Positions 1-12,077 of a stretch of 64,000 nucleotides of DNA are shown piece by piece. Made by a program: the position numbers and the translations under genes. How positions within the stretch are numbered: the stretch's first letter is position 1; the number at the start of each line of letters is the position of its first letter. Source of the DNA: Hyaloscypha bicolor E (taxonomy: Eukaryota; Ascomycota; Leotiomycetes; Helotiales; Hyaloscyphaceae); assembly GCF_002865645.1 (NCBI RefSeq), contig NW_020194638.1, positions 1,178,001-1,242,000 of the forward strand, written 5' to 3'. Under the pieces are notes generated by a model that was given only the letters and a program-made list of their open reading frames with translations, was not told the origin of the DNA and made no database searches.

Positions 1-409
1 ATGGGTGGCCAATGGTATGGGAGGTCAATTGGAGTAAGGTGTGGAAGGACCTTCGTGATTCTGTGATTTTGGCGTTTGAATTGGAGAGTGAGGTGAGGTG
101 GGATGTTGATAGTGGGAAAGAAAAGTCCGATGCAAGGCGAGTGTAAGCGTCAGCAGTGCACCAGGTGGGGTTGTGGGGACGGAGGGGCTGTAAGTTCTTC
201 CGATAGCGGGCAGGGGGTTCAGCGATCTGTTGATCATATATACTTGTGGATTTGGTGTGCAAGGCATTACTATAAGTTCTTCGCTCTAGAGAGGACGATA
301 GTTGAAGGAATCTTGACCTAGTATGCAATATTCATATTCATGCACTGACAATAATCTTCCCTCTATGGTGAGATACCAGAACTCATAACATCCAACAGCT
401 TTTTGTTAT
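1..409. other. No gene recognised (left edge)
   Basis: The short open frames here on both strands have no recognisable domain. The stretch lies downstream of the stop codon of the minus-strand activator gene and probably holds its 3' UTR. Nothing else is supported. Confidence 0.5.
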
Positions 410-3400
410 TCATCCACCACCTCTCCCTACCGTCCTCTGCTCTTCGGCCGCACTCAGCGCCTGCAATATTTGCCCTGCCTCAATCCCCTCATTCTCGTCA
501 CCCACAGCCACTCCCATTCCTAATCCTCCAAACCCAGGTGTTATAGCCATCCCACCAAATACATTCCCACTCGCGTCAAAGAAATTCGTCGTCTCGGCAT
601 TGGAGTTGGCAACCAGCTGCTGGAAAACATTGTTTTGTTGTAGGGGATCGGGCTCCTGACAGAAGGCGTAGAAATCTTGGTTCATGTTGTCGGACTCGGT
701 GAAGCCTAGGTTCATGAGGCTTTGGTCCCAGTTGCCGGACCTGGATGTTCTTGTTAGATTTTGGGATAATTGGAGAAGATGAATGTCTCGTCAGGTTCGG
801 GACGATTGAAGAGGGATGTTCTTGCTTGATTGGGAACAACTGGGAAGAAGAAGAAGAGGTTTCGACTCACCATTCCGTCGCATCGAGACGCATGAGCTCG
901 TTAAACATGGGATCGAATTCTACGTCTGCAGAGCTCATAGTCAATGAGCGATGCAGTTGTGGGTTATTTGGTGGCGGAATGTTAAATGAAGGCTGTGGTT
1001 GTAGGCTCGTTATAGTGGCGGGCGACTTATCAATTGACGTGGAAGTGCGCTTGTTTTGATACGGGGCGTAAGCATTTTCGTACATATTGAGAGGATTCTG
1101 TGGTAACCCGTGGCCTGACGATTGTCCGAAAGACGAGCTCCGTGGTGTCCGGGCTTTCATCGACTGCATTGTGTTCCTCGGAGTGGAGGCCTCGGGCCTG
1201 GTTATTGTCCTAAATATTTGAGGACTGTGAGAATTCATCGTTTCATGACTTGCTATACTTTGAGGTGTCTTCCCTCCGGACATGGGGGTATCAGTGTCTT
1301 GGCTGGTGCCACTTATCAAGTCAAAAGCAACTTGGCTGTGTCGCCGAGGTTCTGAAGTTGCTTGGTAGGTTATGGAAGATTTGAAGGTTTCGAAAACAGG
1401 CCAAGCTGATTCCATGGCATCAAGGCAGTGGTCCAGATTCCTCTTCCAATCATTGAGAGTTATATGCGTACTCTCAATGCTGCTCTGGACAGTATGAACA
1501 ACATCGTATGCTGTTTTGACGAAGTACTCATAGGTTGGGGGGACTATCAAAAGCCCCTTCGGTAACGGTAAAGTCAGTAGTTGCTCGATGATGATTCTTC
1601 GGGGAGAACTGGGGCCAATGGAGGAAGGTACGACGTAATAATCAGAAATAGGAAAGGGACATCACCTACAAAGTTGTTCGAATGTTGGTTGAGAAGCCCA
1701 ACTACTTGCTTTGCGGACCTGGTGCATGGTTCCAGATCCACTGCTTCATATTCGTTGCTGCGTGGAAGCAGTTGCGATGCGGCAAGCGTCGTGACGTATA
1801 TATTATACAGATGGTTCTGATGTGGAAGTAAGAGTGTCGATGGGTCGCCATCGTTCGAGATGAAATCAAACAATGAGCCAGGCTGTGATTGGATCCAGAT
1901 ATGCAACTTGTCTTGCACAGTCGTACTAGCTTGCAAGTAATTGGCACCTGGAGGCACACAAACAGCATCGTTTAACGACTTCAGCAACTGAATCAGCCGA
2001 TTGAAAGTGCTGAGAATCGCAGCCGGGACCCGGGAGCTGCTACACCTGCGCACGTTCAGGCAGTCTGCCCACGGATCCCATTCTTCCAAGCCATCCTCTT
2101 CGACGAGTCCGACTACTTCGATTTCGTCCGATCTCAAATGTGGCCGGCGTTTCAGACGAGCTGAAATCAGGGTATCGAGCACGAAACAGCCCAGGAAAAC
2201 ATGCTTCGATCTCGAACGGGACCTTACAGAATTCGAAGAAAGCTCTACAGGATGGTCAAGCTGAAGATCAATTGCAGCTCGAACGGCTTGGCCAATCAAA
2301 GACCAAGCACGGCTATAATGACCCATACCCATATTTGAGAGTGTTAAAATCAGGAGAGCCTGCACGTGACCTGAAATTTGTTAATTTAAGTGCTCAACAG
2401 AATGGTATATAGTGGTGAGCAAAGTTCCTAGCAGTGCAGGATGAATGGAGCAAGGAGGGAGCAAACTGGACATTAGGGTCCCTTGATGCATCTGCTCCTT
2501 CTGATAATGGAGCGAAATTAAAGCTTACCAAGTTCAAGATTGCCTTCCTCGTTAGGAATGAGGGCTCTTGCTTGCGAGTACATTCTCTCCGCGGTCCACA
2601 CCATCTCTCCAACATTGCCTAGAGCACGTGGGATATTATTTATAGCTCTATGCTGAAACTTCGCATATGCAATGGCCGCCCATAATGCGGCGTTTTCCCC
2701 AGATGCTGGGGTTGACCCCGTGTTGCGGTTCTGAGAGTATTGATATGAGGTTCGTAACAAGTCATGCTTCTCAATAATTGGCAGCCAAGAATGCGTATAT
2801 GAGAAATAGACATCCAGAAGATGCCAGGTTTCTGAAGGTAGTTCTGGGAGATCGATGTTAGCAGCAGCTGGCGTACCACCTGAGATCGCGCCATGGGCAG
2901 TCGAAGGACTGAGTATTGATTCATACTCTTTGACCAGGAAGTCCTGTGCATTTTTTTGTCAATATTTCATGGTACTGAATGTGCTCGGAACAATGAGATC
3001 AAAGGGATGGCGCTCACATCGATGGCTGAGGATACTCGGGCCTCCGGTTGTGGCTTTTGATAGTCGTTCTGTGATGTCATACTGGCAGAGGTTTCCTGCC
3101 ATTGGTTCCCATTCTGGTAACCAGTGGATGTTTCGAGTCTTTTGGAAGACTGAGCATCCGAGTCGACCCTCTTTCTTTTCATAGTCTCAACCGAAGGCTC
3201 TTGGGATGAAAGTAACCTCTCCAGCTCTCGTGACATCTGAGACTTCCGCCAAGTTTCCACCCACGCTTCTGAGTTATCTAGCCAGCAAACACCGATGTTA
3301 TTAAACGTTTCAGAATGAATCAACAAAGGCTATATGGAATTAGGCTCACTCTCGTCATTCCACACGCTGAGGACACTTTCGTTGTCCTCATTGCCAGCTA

Positions 3401-3931
3401 GCGCGGTCAATATGCTGTCTTCGATGGTGTTGACCTCTTTTATAGCTATTCCCCACAGCTTCTCGAGTCCACGTACATATCCTTCAGGCAATCCTCGCTT
3501 CTTCACATTCGCGTCATAGGAACAGGATCTACCATTGGTGACACAAGTTGAACAAGCCTGTCTGATTTTAGCATTTGGTGTCCCAAGATGTGTGGTACAC
3601 TGGGAAATCGAGTCCAACGAAATATCCCCTCCACCCACAACAGCGCAACGAACCAAGGTATACCGGACATTGGAAAGACTTTCTCCTGGAACAAGGCTTT
3701 GCCGCAACTTCCCAATGTTCTAGCCCCACCTCAGCATTGATATATGTATGAAAATCCTCTCACCGGCTTTTTGCCATCGCATTTGTCCTTCCTACTTCGA
3801 CACCTGTCACAAGCCTGTGATACTCGCTTTCGAGGGCCATGCTTCCCAGGCTTCTGAATCTCCTCGGACGACTTCAATTCTTCCTGCTTATGCTCCGCCA
3901 ACTTCGGATCGCCCAATGCTTGTGGTGCCAT
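410..3931 (-). CDS. Zn2Cys6 transcriptional activator, QutA/QA-1F-like
   Basis: Probable pathway activator of the Gal4-type family, acting in the nucleus. Proposed exons: 3931-3764, 3557-3350, 3268-3018, 2943-2529, 2370-1670, 1556-871 and 740-410. They join in frame to about 919 aa; the 1670/1556 border is the least certain. The zinc cluster spans exons 1-2: Cys41, 44, 51, 58, 61 and 68, as CDRCRSRKDKC, then CSTCVTNGRSC, followed by a basic linker KKRGLPEGYVRGLE. The central regulatory domain has motifs such as LPELPSETWHLLDVYF, HSWLPIIEKHDLL and ARLKRRPHLRSDEIE. The C-terminal tail holds NWDQSLMNLGF and DNMNQDFYAF, an activation-type end I associate with QutA-like regulators. It is divergent from a QA-1S/QutR-like repressor gene 836 bp away, the same layout as Neurospora qa-1F/qa-1S. 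Control of quinate use is inferred from that context; another carbon-catabolic regulator of the same family is possible. Confidence 0.85.
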
Positions 3932-4767
3932 TTCCGCGTGTGCTCTTCAATTTAGACGGTTATGGGTTCGGATGTGGAGTCGCCCTCAGGGCAAGGCCGC
4001 GAGAGTTGGTCATCCGGGTTCGGCTTGTCCAAGCATGAGGGTATTCGACGTTGTACTCTCGCAGAGCTGGTCCGGGGTAATGAGGATGTCGGGTTCTGGA
4101 GCTGCGCCGTTGGCTGACAAGGGCAATTCGTCAGGTTCAGCAAGGGCTTCTCAATGTCGACCCTGTACGTGTTATTACCATGCATCTGCAGCAAAGTTTG
4201 TCGGGGCCTTACCAATTCTTCCTTCCCCAAGGTTGGGGTTGGGTTCGTTCACCAATGCAGTGGCGCCAATTGGTGAGAGAATCTGGAGACCCCACACTTC
4301 TCGGACGGCTGAGTCTTTTCCCGAATTTAGGTGTCTGTCTCCTTAGTCATCTAATCTGGATCTAGGTCGCGCAGCGTGGAGTGGCTTCTTCTCTGAATGC
4401 CGTCGACTGTCGCCAGCTCCTTCGTGAAGATATAATTGACCTTGCTTCTGTCGACGGCGGACGTCCCTCGGTGGCCTCTTGTGACCATCACGCAGCAGAC
4501 GCAAGCATCCCCGTCTCCCCGACGAGCTTGGAAAGCAGCCGCCCCGATTTGGTTACCCCGCTTTTGCTCGCTTTGCGACTTCATCACGTGTCGAGGGTTG
4601 AGACTTCCCGACTCATTGCATGAGAGAAGGAAAAGGAGTTGCGTGTTCTGGAGTTCTGGGGCTCTAGAGTTCTCCGAATTCGTCTGGACAATTGTTCTAT
4701 CTTGAACGGCTCATTGTGTCGGTGAAATCAGGACATTCGAGGCCTTCATTGCTTTTCCTTTTGAGAA
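3932..4767. promoter_or_regulatory. Divergent intergenic region of the activator/repressor pair
   Basis: This 836-bp space separates the two start codons and must hold both promoters. A short inverted repeat, CACCAAT...ATTGGTG, lies near 4250-4275 and includes CCAAT boxes. Scanning by eye I did not find a full match to the QA-1F/QutA-type site (GGRTAA...TTATCC). Short open frames here have no homology I recognise. Confidence 0.5.
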
Positions 4768-7438
4768 ATGTCTGTCACAACTCAGCTTGCGCCTTCCCTC
4801 TCGTCATCCTGGAACATAGAAAACCGGCCCTCACCCTGTATACGAGACTTCCCTCCCGAGGCGTCTATTGTCCTCGTTGGATCCCGAGGGTCTGGCAAAA
4901 GAACCCTCGGCTTTATTGGTGCCACTCATCTTGGTCGCCGTCTGATCACGGAAGATCACTGCTTCCAGGAGGCAACAGGCACTACACGAGGTATCTTTCT
5001 TCGTCAATATGGAAACCAAGCATTCTACCGGAAAAACGTCGAGGTTCTGAAGCAGATGTTGGACAATCACAGGACTGGATGCATTATCGAATGTGGGATG
5101 GGCAGTCTGTCATATCCTGCTCAAAAAGCGCTAGCAGAGTACTCGAAAACGCATCCCGTCATCTACATCACTCGAGGAAGTCACAGGATAAAGTCCCTGT
5201 TACGACTTGGGGATGAAGAAGCTGCTCGTCTCGAAATCGCGGATTTAGCCCACCGGAATTGTTCCAACCTCGAGTACTACAATTTATACGATCCAAGCGG
5301 TGATGGAGCTGAGACACCACCAGAGAATGGGTTAGGAAATGTTTCTTCAAGACTTAAATATGCCAAAGAAGATTTCTCCAGCTTCCTCGATCTCTTGACT
5401 GGCCAGGGGGTTATCCGGAGTGGCTTTGAAAGCCCTTTTTCTATTGCGGCCCTTCCACCGGAGTGCAGGTCATTCACTTACGCACTATCCTTACGACTCT
5501 CGACAATACCCGCAATAGACCTCGTTGAACTGGAAGCTGGAGCTGATGCTGTACAATTGAAGATTGATACTTGGTCACCTGATCTTCAGAAATTGATCGG
5601 CAAGCAGGTTGCAACCATCAGGAGAAATCTTGGAGTACCTGTGATTTTCCAAGTCGAGAACTATGCCTTTGAGGGGACACAACTCACTATGGCGGAGAGG
5701 GAACATGCCTATTTCATTCTCATGGAATGGGCTCTTCGACTCGCAGTCGAATATATTATTGTCGACCTAAAGTATTCATCTGAACGAGTCTCTCATCTCG
5801 TCCGATCTTCGGGCCGGACGAGAGTTATTGGACACTACCTTTCACGAGATGAGAACCCTTGGGGATGGGATGAAGATACTAGCATGACCGAGTACAACAA
5901 GGCCAAATCTCTGGGCTGTGATATCGTCCGATTCGTGCGAGCAACATCAAAAGAGAGCGACAATGACTTTGTTCGGGCATTTGTGAACAGGATCGAGTCT
6001 ATACCGGATCATCTGCCGATTATTGCTTACAATCTTGGAGACCATGGACGCCCGTCACTCGTGGCCAATAAGATCTTCACACCCGTCACTCATCCGATTA
6101 TGAACACTACTGTCAGTAAGAGTCAGATTCGGCAATTTCTTCCAACTGCCTCGGAAGCCATGCAGGCTCTGTATCAGTCGCGAATCCTGGACCCGCTGCA
6201 CTTTTACCATCTCGGAGCCAGTGTGTTCTACAGCTTGTCGCCCGCCATGCACACTGCTGCGTACCAAGTCTGTGGGATGAGTAATGATTTCCAATCGCTT
6301 CAAGTCTCATCACTTGAAGATATTCATCGGATTATCCATGACCAAAACTTCGGAGGCGCCGCCATTACACAGCCTTTCAAGGTCCAAATATTGAGCCGAA
6401 TAGCAGCAAAGAGCTATCACGCCAAGGCCATTGGAGCCGTGAATACTCTACTTCCCCTCCGCACGTTCCAAAATAGCAGTCCTCTGGATGGGAGTACGGA
6501 ATCGCTTCTCCGGCAAGCTAACCAGAGATGCAAGGCTGGACCAATAGCAGTATGTCTATTTTCTCTTCTTTTCTTGTCCCCTTGAATCTCCTACGAGCTC
6601 TGGGACAACCCTCGGAATGTCTGGGACATTCTTGTACATTCAGAATGATCCCATTCGAATGCCATCAGAATTGCAGTCCATTGATCAAGTACTAACATGC
6701 CATTTTCAGGCTTACTATGGAGACAACACCGATTTTATCGGAATCATGACCTGTATCAGACGAAACATGTCTCCAAGAAACGCCATCCAGCCCTCTAAAA
6801 CGACCGGCCTCGTGATTGGGGCAGGCGGAATGGCTCGAGCGGCAGTTTACGCCATGATCCAACTGGGCTGTCGGAAAGTGTTCATCTGCAACCGCACAGT
6901 TGAAAACGCAGAGGCTGTCGCCAGACACTTCAACTCATGGGCCTCCGGACTCAGCAGCGATGGCGAAATAGTGCGTGTCCTGAGATCTACCAACGAAGAC
7001 TGGCCAGTAGGTTATAGACAGCCTACCATGATCGTCTCTTGTGTCCCAGCACGGAGTGTTGGAGATCATGCTCCCGCGAATTTTGAAATGCCAATGCAGT
7101 GGCTCGGAAGTCCGACTGGTGGAGTTGTTGTTGAGGTGAGTAGTTCCGATCCGCTTCCCCATTGTTTCCTCGAAGCTGGGGATATTTGGGATTTCTGCAT
7201 CACAAGCAAGCATTGCTGACCTCCTTCACAGCTAGCATACTTGCCTCTGGATACACCCCTGTTGAAACAGATCCGACGTGTACGGGAGGAGGCGAAACAG
7301 GCATGGGTGATTGTGGATGGCTTGGAAGTCTTGCCCGAACAAGCCATAGCTCAATTTGAGCTAATGACCGGAAGGAAGGCGCCAAAGAGAAGGATGAGAC
7401 TTGAAGTTCTTCAGAATTATCATCGCTATGAGGAGTAA
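4768..7438 (+). CDS. qutR: QutR/QA-1S-like repressor (shikimate kinase, dehydroquinase and shikimate dehydrogenase-like domains)
   Basis: Homologue of the multidomain repressor that holds the quinate activator inactive; the family arose from the three C-terminal domains of the AROM polypeptide. Exons 4768-6549, 6710-7135 and 7232-7438 give 804 aa; splice sites are GCA|GTATGT...TTTTCAG, GAG|GTGAGT...CACAG. Residues about 30-200 are shikimate-kinase-like with a P-loop GSRGSGKRT; the residue after Lys44 is Arg where kinases usually have Ser/Thr. Residues about 215-445 are type I dehydroquinase-like (LKIDTW, PVTHP). From about 474 on it is shikimate-dehydrogenase-like: [33 protein letters not shown] and [10 protein letters not shown]. 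The dehydrogenase Lys and Asp positions look retained. N. crassa QA-1S is longer (about 900 aa). It is divergent from the Zn2Cys6 activator. A separate catalytic AROM is unlikely, because the synthase and EPSP synthase domains are absent. Confidence 0.88.
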
Positions 7439-8026
7439 AATACTGGATCGGTATATTGGAAACAGTACATAATTGAACCGAGTTCAGAAGAAACACGGGA
7501 ACACTTGAATTGCTACGGAAACTGGAGCACCAGGAGTTCTAGATATCATGGAATCTTCAGACTCCCATTTGAGCGACTGGGAAATTGTACAGTAGGATAT
7601 GTTATTCAAAGCAGCCCAGTCGCCAATAACATGTGATGTTTGAGAAGTTCTCTTGCCCCTTATCCACCCCCCTAATGAAAGGCGGAGCATACACAGAATA
7701 AGGTGCCTTCTAGTCCCAAAAGTCAAAAGACTAATCTGATCTGCCAACGCTCCGTTAAGAACACCTTTCTAGATGAAAGATGATCTTGCAATCTCTACAG
7801 AATGCATCGCTGGGTAATGTGAAAGCTGCCTAGCAGCCTATGTTCAAAATGACTGCATCACTGTAACTCATCAAGGGAGATCAAAAAAGCAAGGTATCTT
7901 GAATTTCAATAACTACTCCGCCAACTTCTTGCTCCAGCAAGAAGGTTAAAGCCCCCCGACGCCACGCTGGTAATCAAAGCAAGGGGACATGAATCTTACA
8001 ATCATTAATCGTCAACGCCGGCGCTT
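7439..8026. other. Convergent 3' intergenic spacer
   Basis: This stretch lies between the 3' ends of the repressor gene (plus) and the PRPP synthetase gene (minus). It should contain both 3' UTRs. I see no gene or repeat in it. Confidence 0.5.
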
Positions 8027-9720
8027 CTAGTCATAAGTATGCGTAAATAGCGCGGAAATCGACTCTCCATAGTGGTTTCTGCGAATTGCCTCTGCGAGTA
8101 GATTCGACAAGTCAAGGATAACGAGTTTCTTGGTAGCGCGTGCCTTTTCGGGGGAGATGGGGAATGAATTTGTGACGAGGATGGTGTCGATGCAATTGCA
8201 GTCTTGGAGTTCCTCGAGAGAATCGCCACCGAAAAGACCGTGGGTGGCGATGCAGTAGACTTTCTTCGCGCCGCCACGCTTGACGACACATTCTGCTGCT
8301 GCGATCCAACTTCCGGCTTTGTCGATCATGTCATCGACGATGAAGACCGTTCGGTTTCGTACGTCTCCAACTAATGTGATCATTTGCTCCAGGGTTGGGT
8401 CGTTGAAACCCTCCTCTTCTTCATCTGAAGTTGCGGTCGCATCTGCAGTACCGCCGAGCGCGTGTCCTTCTGGGTTGAAGAATGAGGAATTCCTTGACAT
8501 TTCCATTGGGTCTTCGTCTGGACGTTCGAGGATTTGGGAGGTTGACATAGCAGATTGTGTTGGTGAAGGCCAATCATCCGGTACAATATGACCCTGGACA
8601 AGTCGACCGTGTGTTATATCTCTAGCCCTCTCGTCGGTGAACTCTATCTCTTCTTGTATTGGTAATGACCGGGCTGGGGTGGGTTGTGCGCGGTGGAGGG
8701 GCGACCTTGTTGATGTATTCGGATTCGGACTTTGGTGGTGAGCAGTTCTCCGAGGAGAAGGCATACCTTGCTGGGACTTTCGAGGTGAGGATTGGCTGCT
8801 ATCCTGTCGCGTATGTGTTTGACGGGGTGGAGTCGTTTCTTGAGGCGCCTGCTCCAGTTTTTGTTCTTCCCGCTCAGCAGGCAATGGCTTAAGCTCGAGC
8901 TTTAATCCGTGTTTGCCCATGTGACTTCCACTTCCAATATGCAACTTGCTCACATCAGAATCCAATTCCGTCTCCGGACCGTAACCATCCAATCGATTCA
9001 TGATCATGCTCGCAGTCATATTGACACCACCTCGTTTTTTGTCCGTCGTGACTATGCCAAAGTTGAGCTTCAACGCGTCGGCTAATGATGTGACTCGTTT
9101 TGTGCCTCCAGCATTTTTCGATACGCAAACGGCTTCCTGCCAATTCGGAACGTTGTGCCTAATCCATCGCGCAATCAATGGCTCCGCGTGTAGATTGTCA
9201 ACCGGGCATCTGAAAAAGCCCTGCATCTGCGAAGCATGTAGATCGATGGTAATGACATGTTTGATTCCGGCAACGTCGAGGAGATTCGCAAGCATACGTG
9301 CAGTGATTGCACCTCGATGTGATTTCTTCTTCGATTGTCTGCTGTATGGGAAATATGGTAAAACAGCTTGGTAAATCAGCTTCGAAATTCCTTGGGATTG
9401 TGGGGTGACTCTTACCTGTAATTTTGTTTGCTGAACCGCCCTTGCAAGCAGAGATCAAGATGAGAAGCTCCATGATACTATCATTGATCTTACTGCTACC
9501 TGATTGAATCACAAACACGTCCTTCTCTCGAATACTGGTCAGGATCTTGACGCTGGTCTCGCCCTGTGCTCATCAGCCTTGCCGCGGGGAAGATTTCAGC
9601 AACGCTTACATTTGCGAATTGGGACAGCTCCACAGCAGCAGGAGCCATGCCCAGATTCGAGCATATCTGACCTGTGAGGGCGGGACACGAGCTCCCAGCA
9701 AAGATGAGGGTGTTGCGCAT
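8027..9720 (-). CDS. PRS1: Ribose-phosphate pyrophosphokinase (PRPP synthetase), PRS1-type with long insertion
   Basis: Makes PRPP from ribose 5-phosphate and ATP in the cytosol, for nucleotide, His and Trp synthesis. Exons 9720-9610, 9563-9416 and 9366-8027 join in frame to 532 aa. The start opens with NTLIFAGSSCPALTGQIC; then come SIREKDVFVIQSGSSKIND, the loop PYSRQSKKKSHRGAITARML, DLHASQMQGFF and SKNAGGTKRV. A Ser/Pro/Gln-rich, probably disordered insertion of about 170 residues (roughly 230-400) precedes the PRPP-binding loop. That loop reads VDDMIDKAGSW, where canonical enzymes have a TGxT element. The C-terminus ends IRRNHYGESISALF. Yeast Prs1 and Prs5 also carry insertions and an altered loop and act in hetero-oligomers, so this is probably a PRS1-class subunit; which paralogue it is remains less sure. 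Its promoter faces the Asteroid-like gene 179 bp away. Confidence 0.92.
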
Positions 9721-9899
9721 TTTGAAAGTGTGTTGAGGAATGTTTGAGGAAGAAGCGGTAGCTTGGGACAGGGAAAATTTTAAAGATGATGCTGGCCAAC
9801 CTTAAATTCACAACATCGGCTCACAAACTCGTATATCACAAGCAGATCACAAACAACACAGCCCAGTCGGAAGGCAGTACTTGAAGTACCTTCATTTCA
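9721..9899. promoter_or_regulatory. Compact divergent promoter of PRS and Asteroid-like genes
   Basis: Only 179 bp separate the two start codons, so the promoters probably overlap. It holds A/C-rich stretches just before the plus-strand ATG at 9900. No specific factor site was recognised. Confidence 0.5.
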
Positions 9900-11754
9900 A
9901 TGGGGATTCCCCATCTGATCACTTTTTTGCAGCCTTATTCGGAGGCAGAATCAATAGAAGGCAGACACGTCGTGATAGATGGACCAGGGTTTGCCTATCA
10001 TATTTACCACGCCTGCTTAAGTGCCAGACCCGCAGCCTGGAACCCCTTTGAAGCAGCTCCCTCATATGAAGAGCTTGGGAAAGCATCTATTGCCTGGCTA
10101 GATGGACTTCGGGACAACGACGTTGAGATGTAAGCTCCCGTGACGTTTCGTGGAACGCGGGCTCACCAAACAAAGAAAGAAGATATATTTTGACGGCTTT
10201 CTGCCTCCCTTGAAGCTTGATACAAGAATGGAAAGGCTTATGAGGCAGACAAATCAACTGAATCAATATCATGTCTCAAATGCAACGCCATGCCGAGCCT
10301 CATTCCCACCCCTCGACAACCCGCCTGGGGGGCCATTTCACACCGCTTCAGTGAAGTCAAAATTGTCAGCACTTCCTCCAAGTCCGTTCTTAGTTCCTGC
10401 AGTTTTAGAAGCCCTTTTAGACTCAAATCAGTATCGGGAGCGCACAGAGGTTGTACCTGGTGAAGCTGATCTGTACTGTGCCAAATATTTGAGCCAGCAT
10501 GGAGGGGTTGTTCTTACCGGCGATTCGGATCTTCTTGTGCATGACTTAGGCAATGGAGCAGTCAGTTTCTTCAGAGACATAACTCCTGATAAGCGGGCGT
10601 TAAGCGTCCAGGTTTACCGACCAACAGCTATTGTTGAACGACTTGACCTACCGAAATCTCATGGCCTTCATGCCTTTGCATTTGAAATTTCAATGGACAG
10701 TCACGGTACATTTCGCAAACTCCTTGCCGATGCCCGATCTCTCAAAACTGCAACTGCAAGCCCTTCCGAGTTCAAGCGCTTCTCGAAGGAATACCGTCAG
10801 CTCCCAGCTCCTCTCGAAGCCAAACACCCCACAAATTTGTTCCCACTTCTCCGGAGCCTGGACCCACGCATCTCTGAATTCGTGTTGCAATATCCCTACC
10901 TCGCTCGGATTGCAGGACAGGATGAGGTTACTGAAGGCTCTCAGACGTTTCACGTCTTTCTCCCCTTTCTTCTTGATTGTCCTGTACGCACTAACGCTTG
11001 GGAGGTATCAACGGTCATCAGACAGCTTGCATACGGGTTGATCAATCTCATTGTACCAGAAAACCAACAAAGACTGACTGTCTCGGAGCATAGGAAGCAG
11101 CAAGATAAGTCAACAGGGCGGGAACTACAGCTGCCGAACCTGCCACAGATTCCAGAGGCCTGTACTGCCATTACTACTTTGTATTCTCAGCTCCAACAAA
11201 ACTTCCCTGGAGTCTCTGGATCTCAGATCTGGACAGCCATTGCAATCCATCAAGAGATCGAATATTCGTACTCCCGCGCTAAAATACCGCTTTGCAAACC
11301 TGTTGTACAGCAGCTCGCAGATCTGGAAAATGAGTATAACATGAGAAACAAGAGCAAGAACCTCACGTGGGACATTGTTCAATTCTTTGCCCAAATTCAA
11401 GGTTCCTACTACTCCTTTCGAATTCTCAAACAGATCATGTCTTTAGTGGTTTCTCACGGTCCTCCCCAGTCACTTCCAGAGCCGCTGCTTCATTTGCATC
11501 GGCAGCTCGAGTCCCTCCCGAACTTGCGTGATCTGCCAGGCCTCGATAGTGCCCCGTCCATCATTGGGAGCCTCGGTAAGAGAGCCATTTCAACTATCAC
11601 TAGCCACTCATCAATGGATGAAGAAGCGACAGCGGATCCTCAAGAGTCTCGCAGAGCGCGAAAGAAGAAGAGAAAGAGGAATCAGTCTGCCGCTGGCGCT
11701 TCTTCTGGCTGTCAAAAGCCGACCAATCCGTTCGAGTTATTGGGAGACGAATAG
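9900..11754 (+). CDS. Asteroid-like XPG/FEN1-superfamily protein
   Basis: Relative of the flap-nuclease superfamily, in the Asteroid group (S. pombe Ast1 is the named fungal member as I recall); its exact substrate is not established. Exons 9900-10129 and 10176-11754 are joined by a 46-nt intron with a GTAAGC donor and a non-pyrimidine AAG acceptor, giving 602 aa. The N-terminal XPG-N-like part begins MGIPHLITFLQPYSEAE with a conserved VIDGPGFAYHIY; KIYFDGFLPP follows the intron. The XPG-I-like core at about residues 165-205 has VPGEADLYCAKYL and VVLTGDSDLLVHD, which keeps the acidic residues expected for metal binding. The C-terminus carries a basic run, RRARKKKRKRNQ, a plausible nuclear signal. 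The upstream PRS gene is divergent. Confidence 0.85.
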
Positions 11755-12077
11755 AACAGGCCATGTATTGCTTCAGCGCACATTGTCTGGAAACAAATAT
11801 TCAGTCTCGCTTCCTGTCTTCAAGTGGCGGGTCCATTTTGGGGAAGACATAACCGTCCCTTGGCAATGCCGTCGTCACTCGATTCTGCAGAGCGAAAGCC
11901 AAGCATCGCTCCTTCCTTCCTGGATTCTTCACATGGTCTCAACAGCCACTCAGGAACTAAGACCCCAGTCCACCATCGCCTTCGAGATTCTTCTACGTCC
12001 ATGTATAACTATCCGCAGATTATCCATGGTTAAATACATTCGTTATTGAAATACTGGGTAGCGTGCTGGAGCTGAAT

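Noticed and set aside
3952..4230. 92-codon minus-strand frame upstream of the activator start
   Set aside because: No domain, and the ATG at 3931 opens a natural N-terminus about 40 residues before the zinc cluster. It probably lies in the 5' UTR or promoter.
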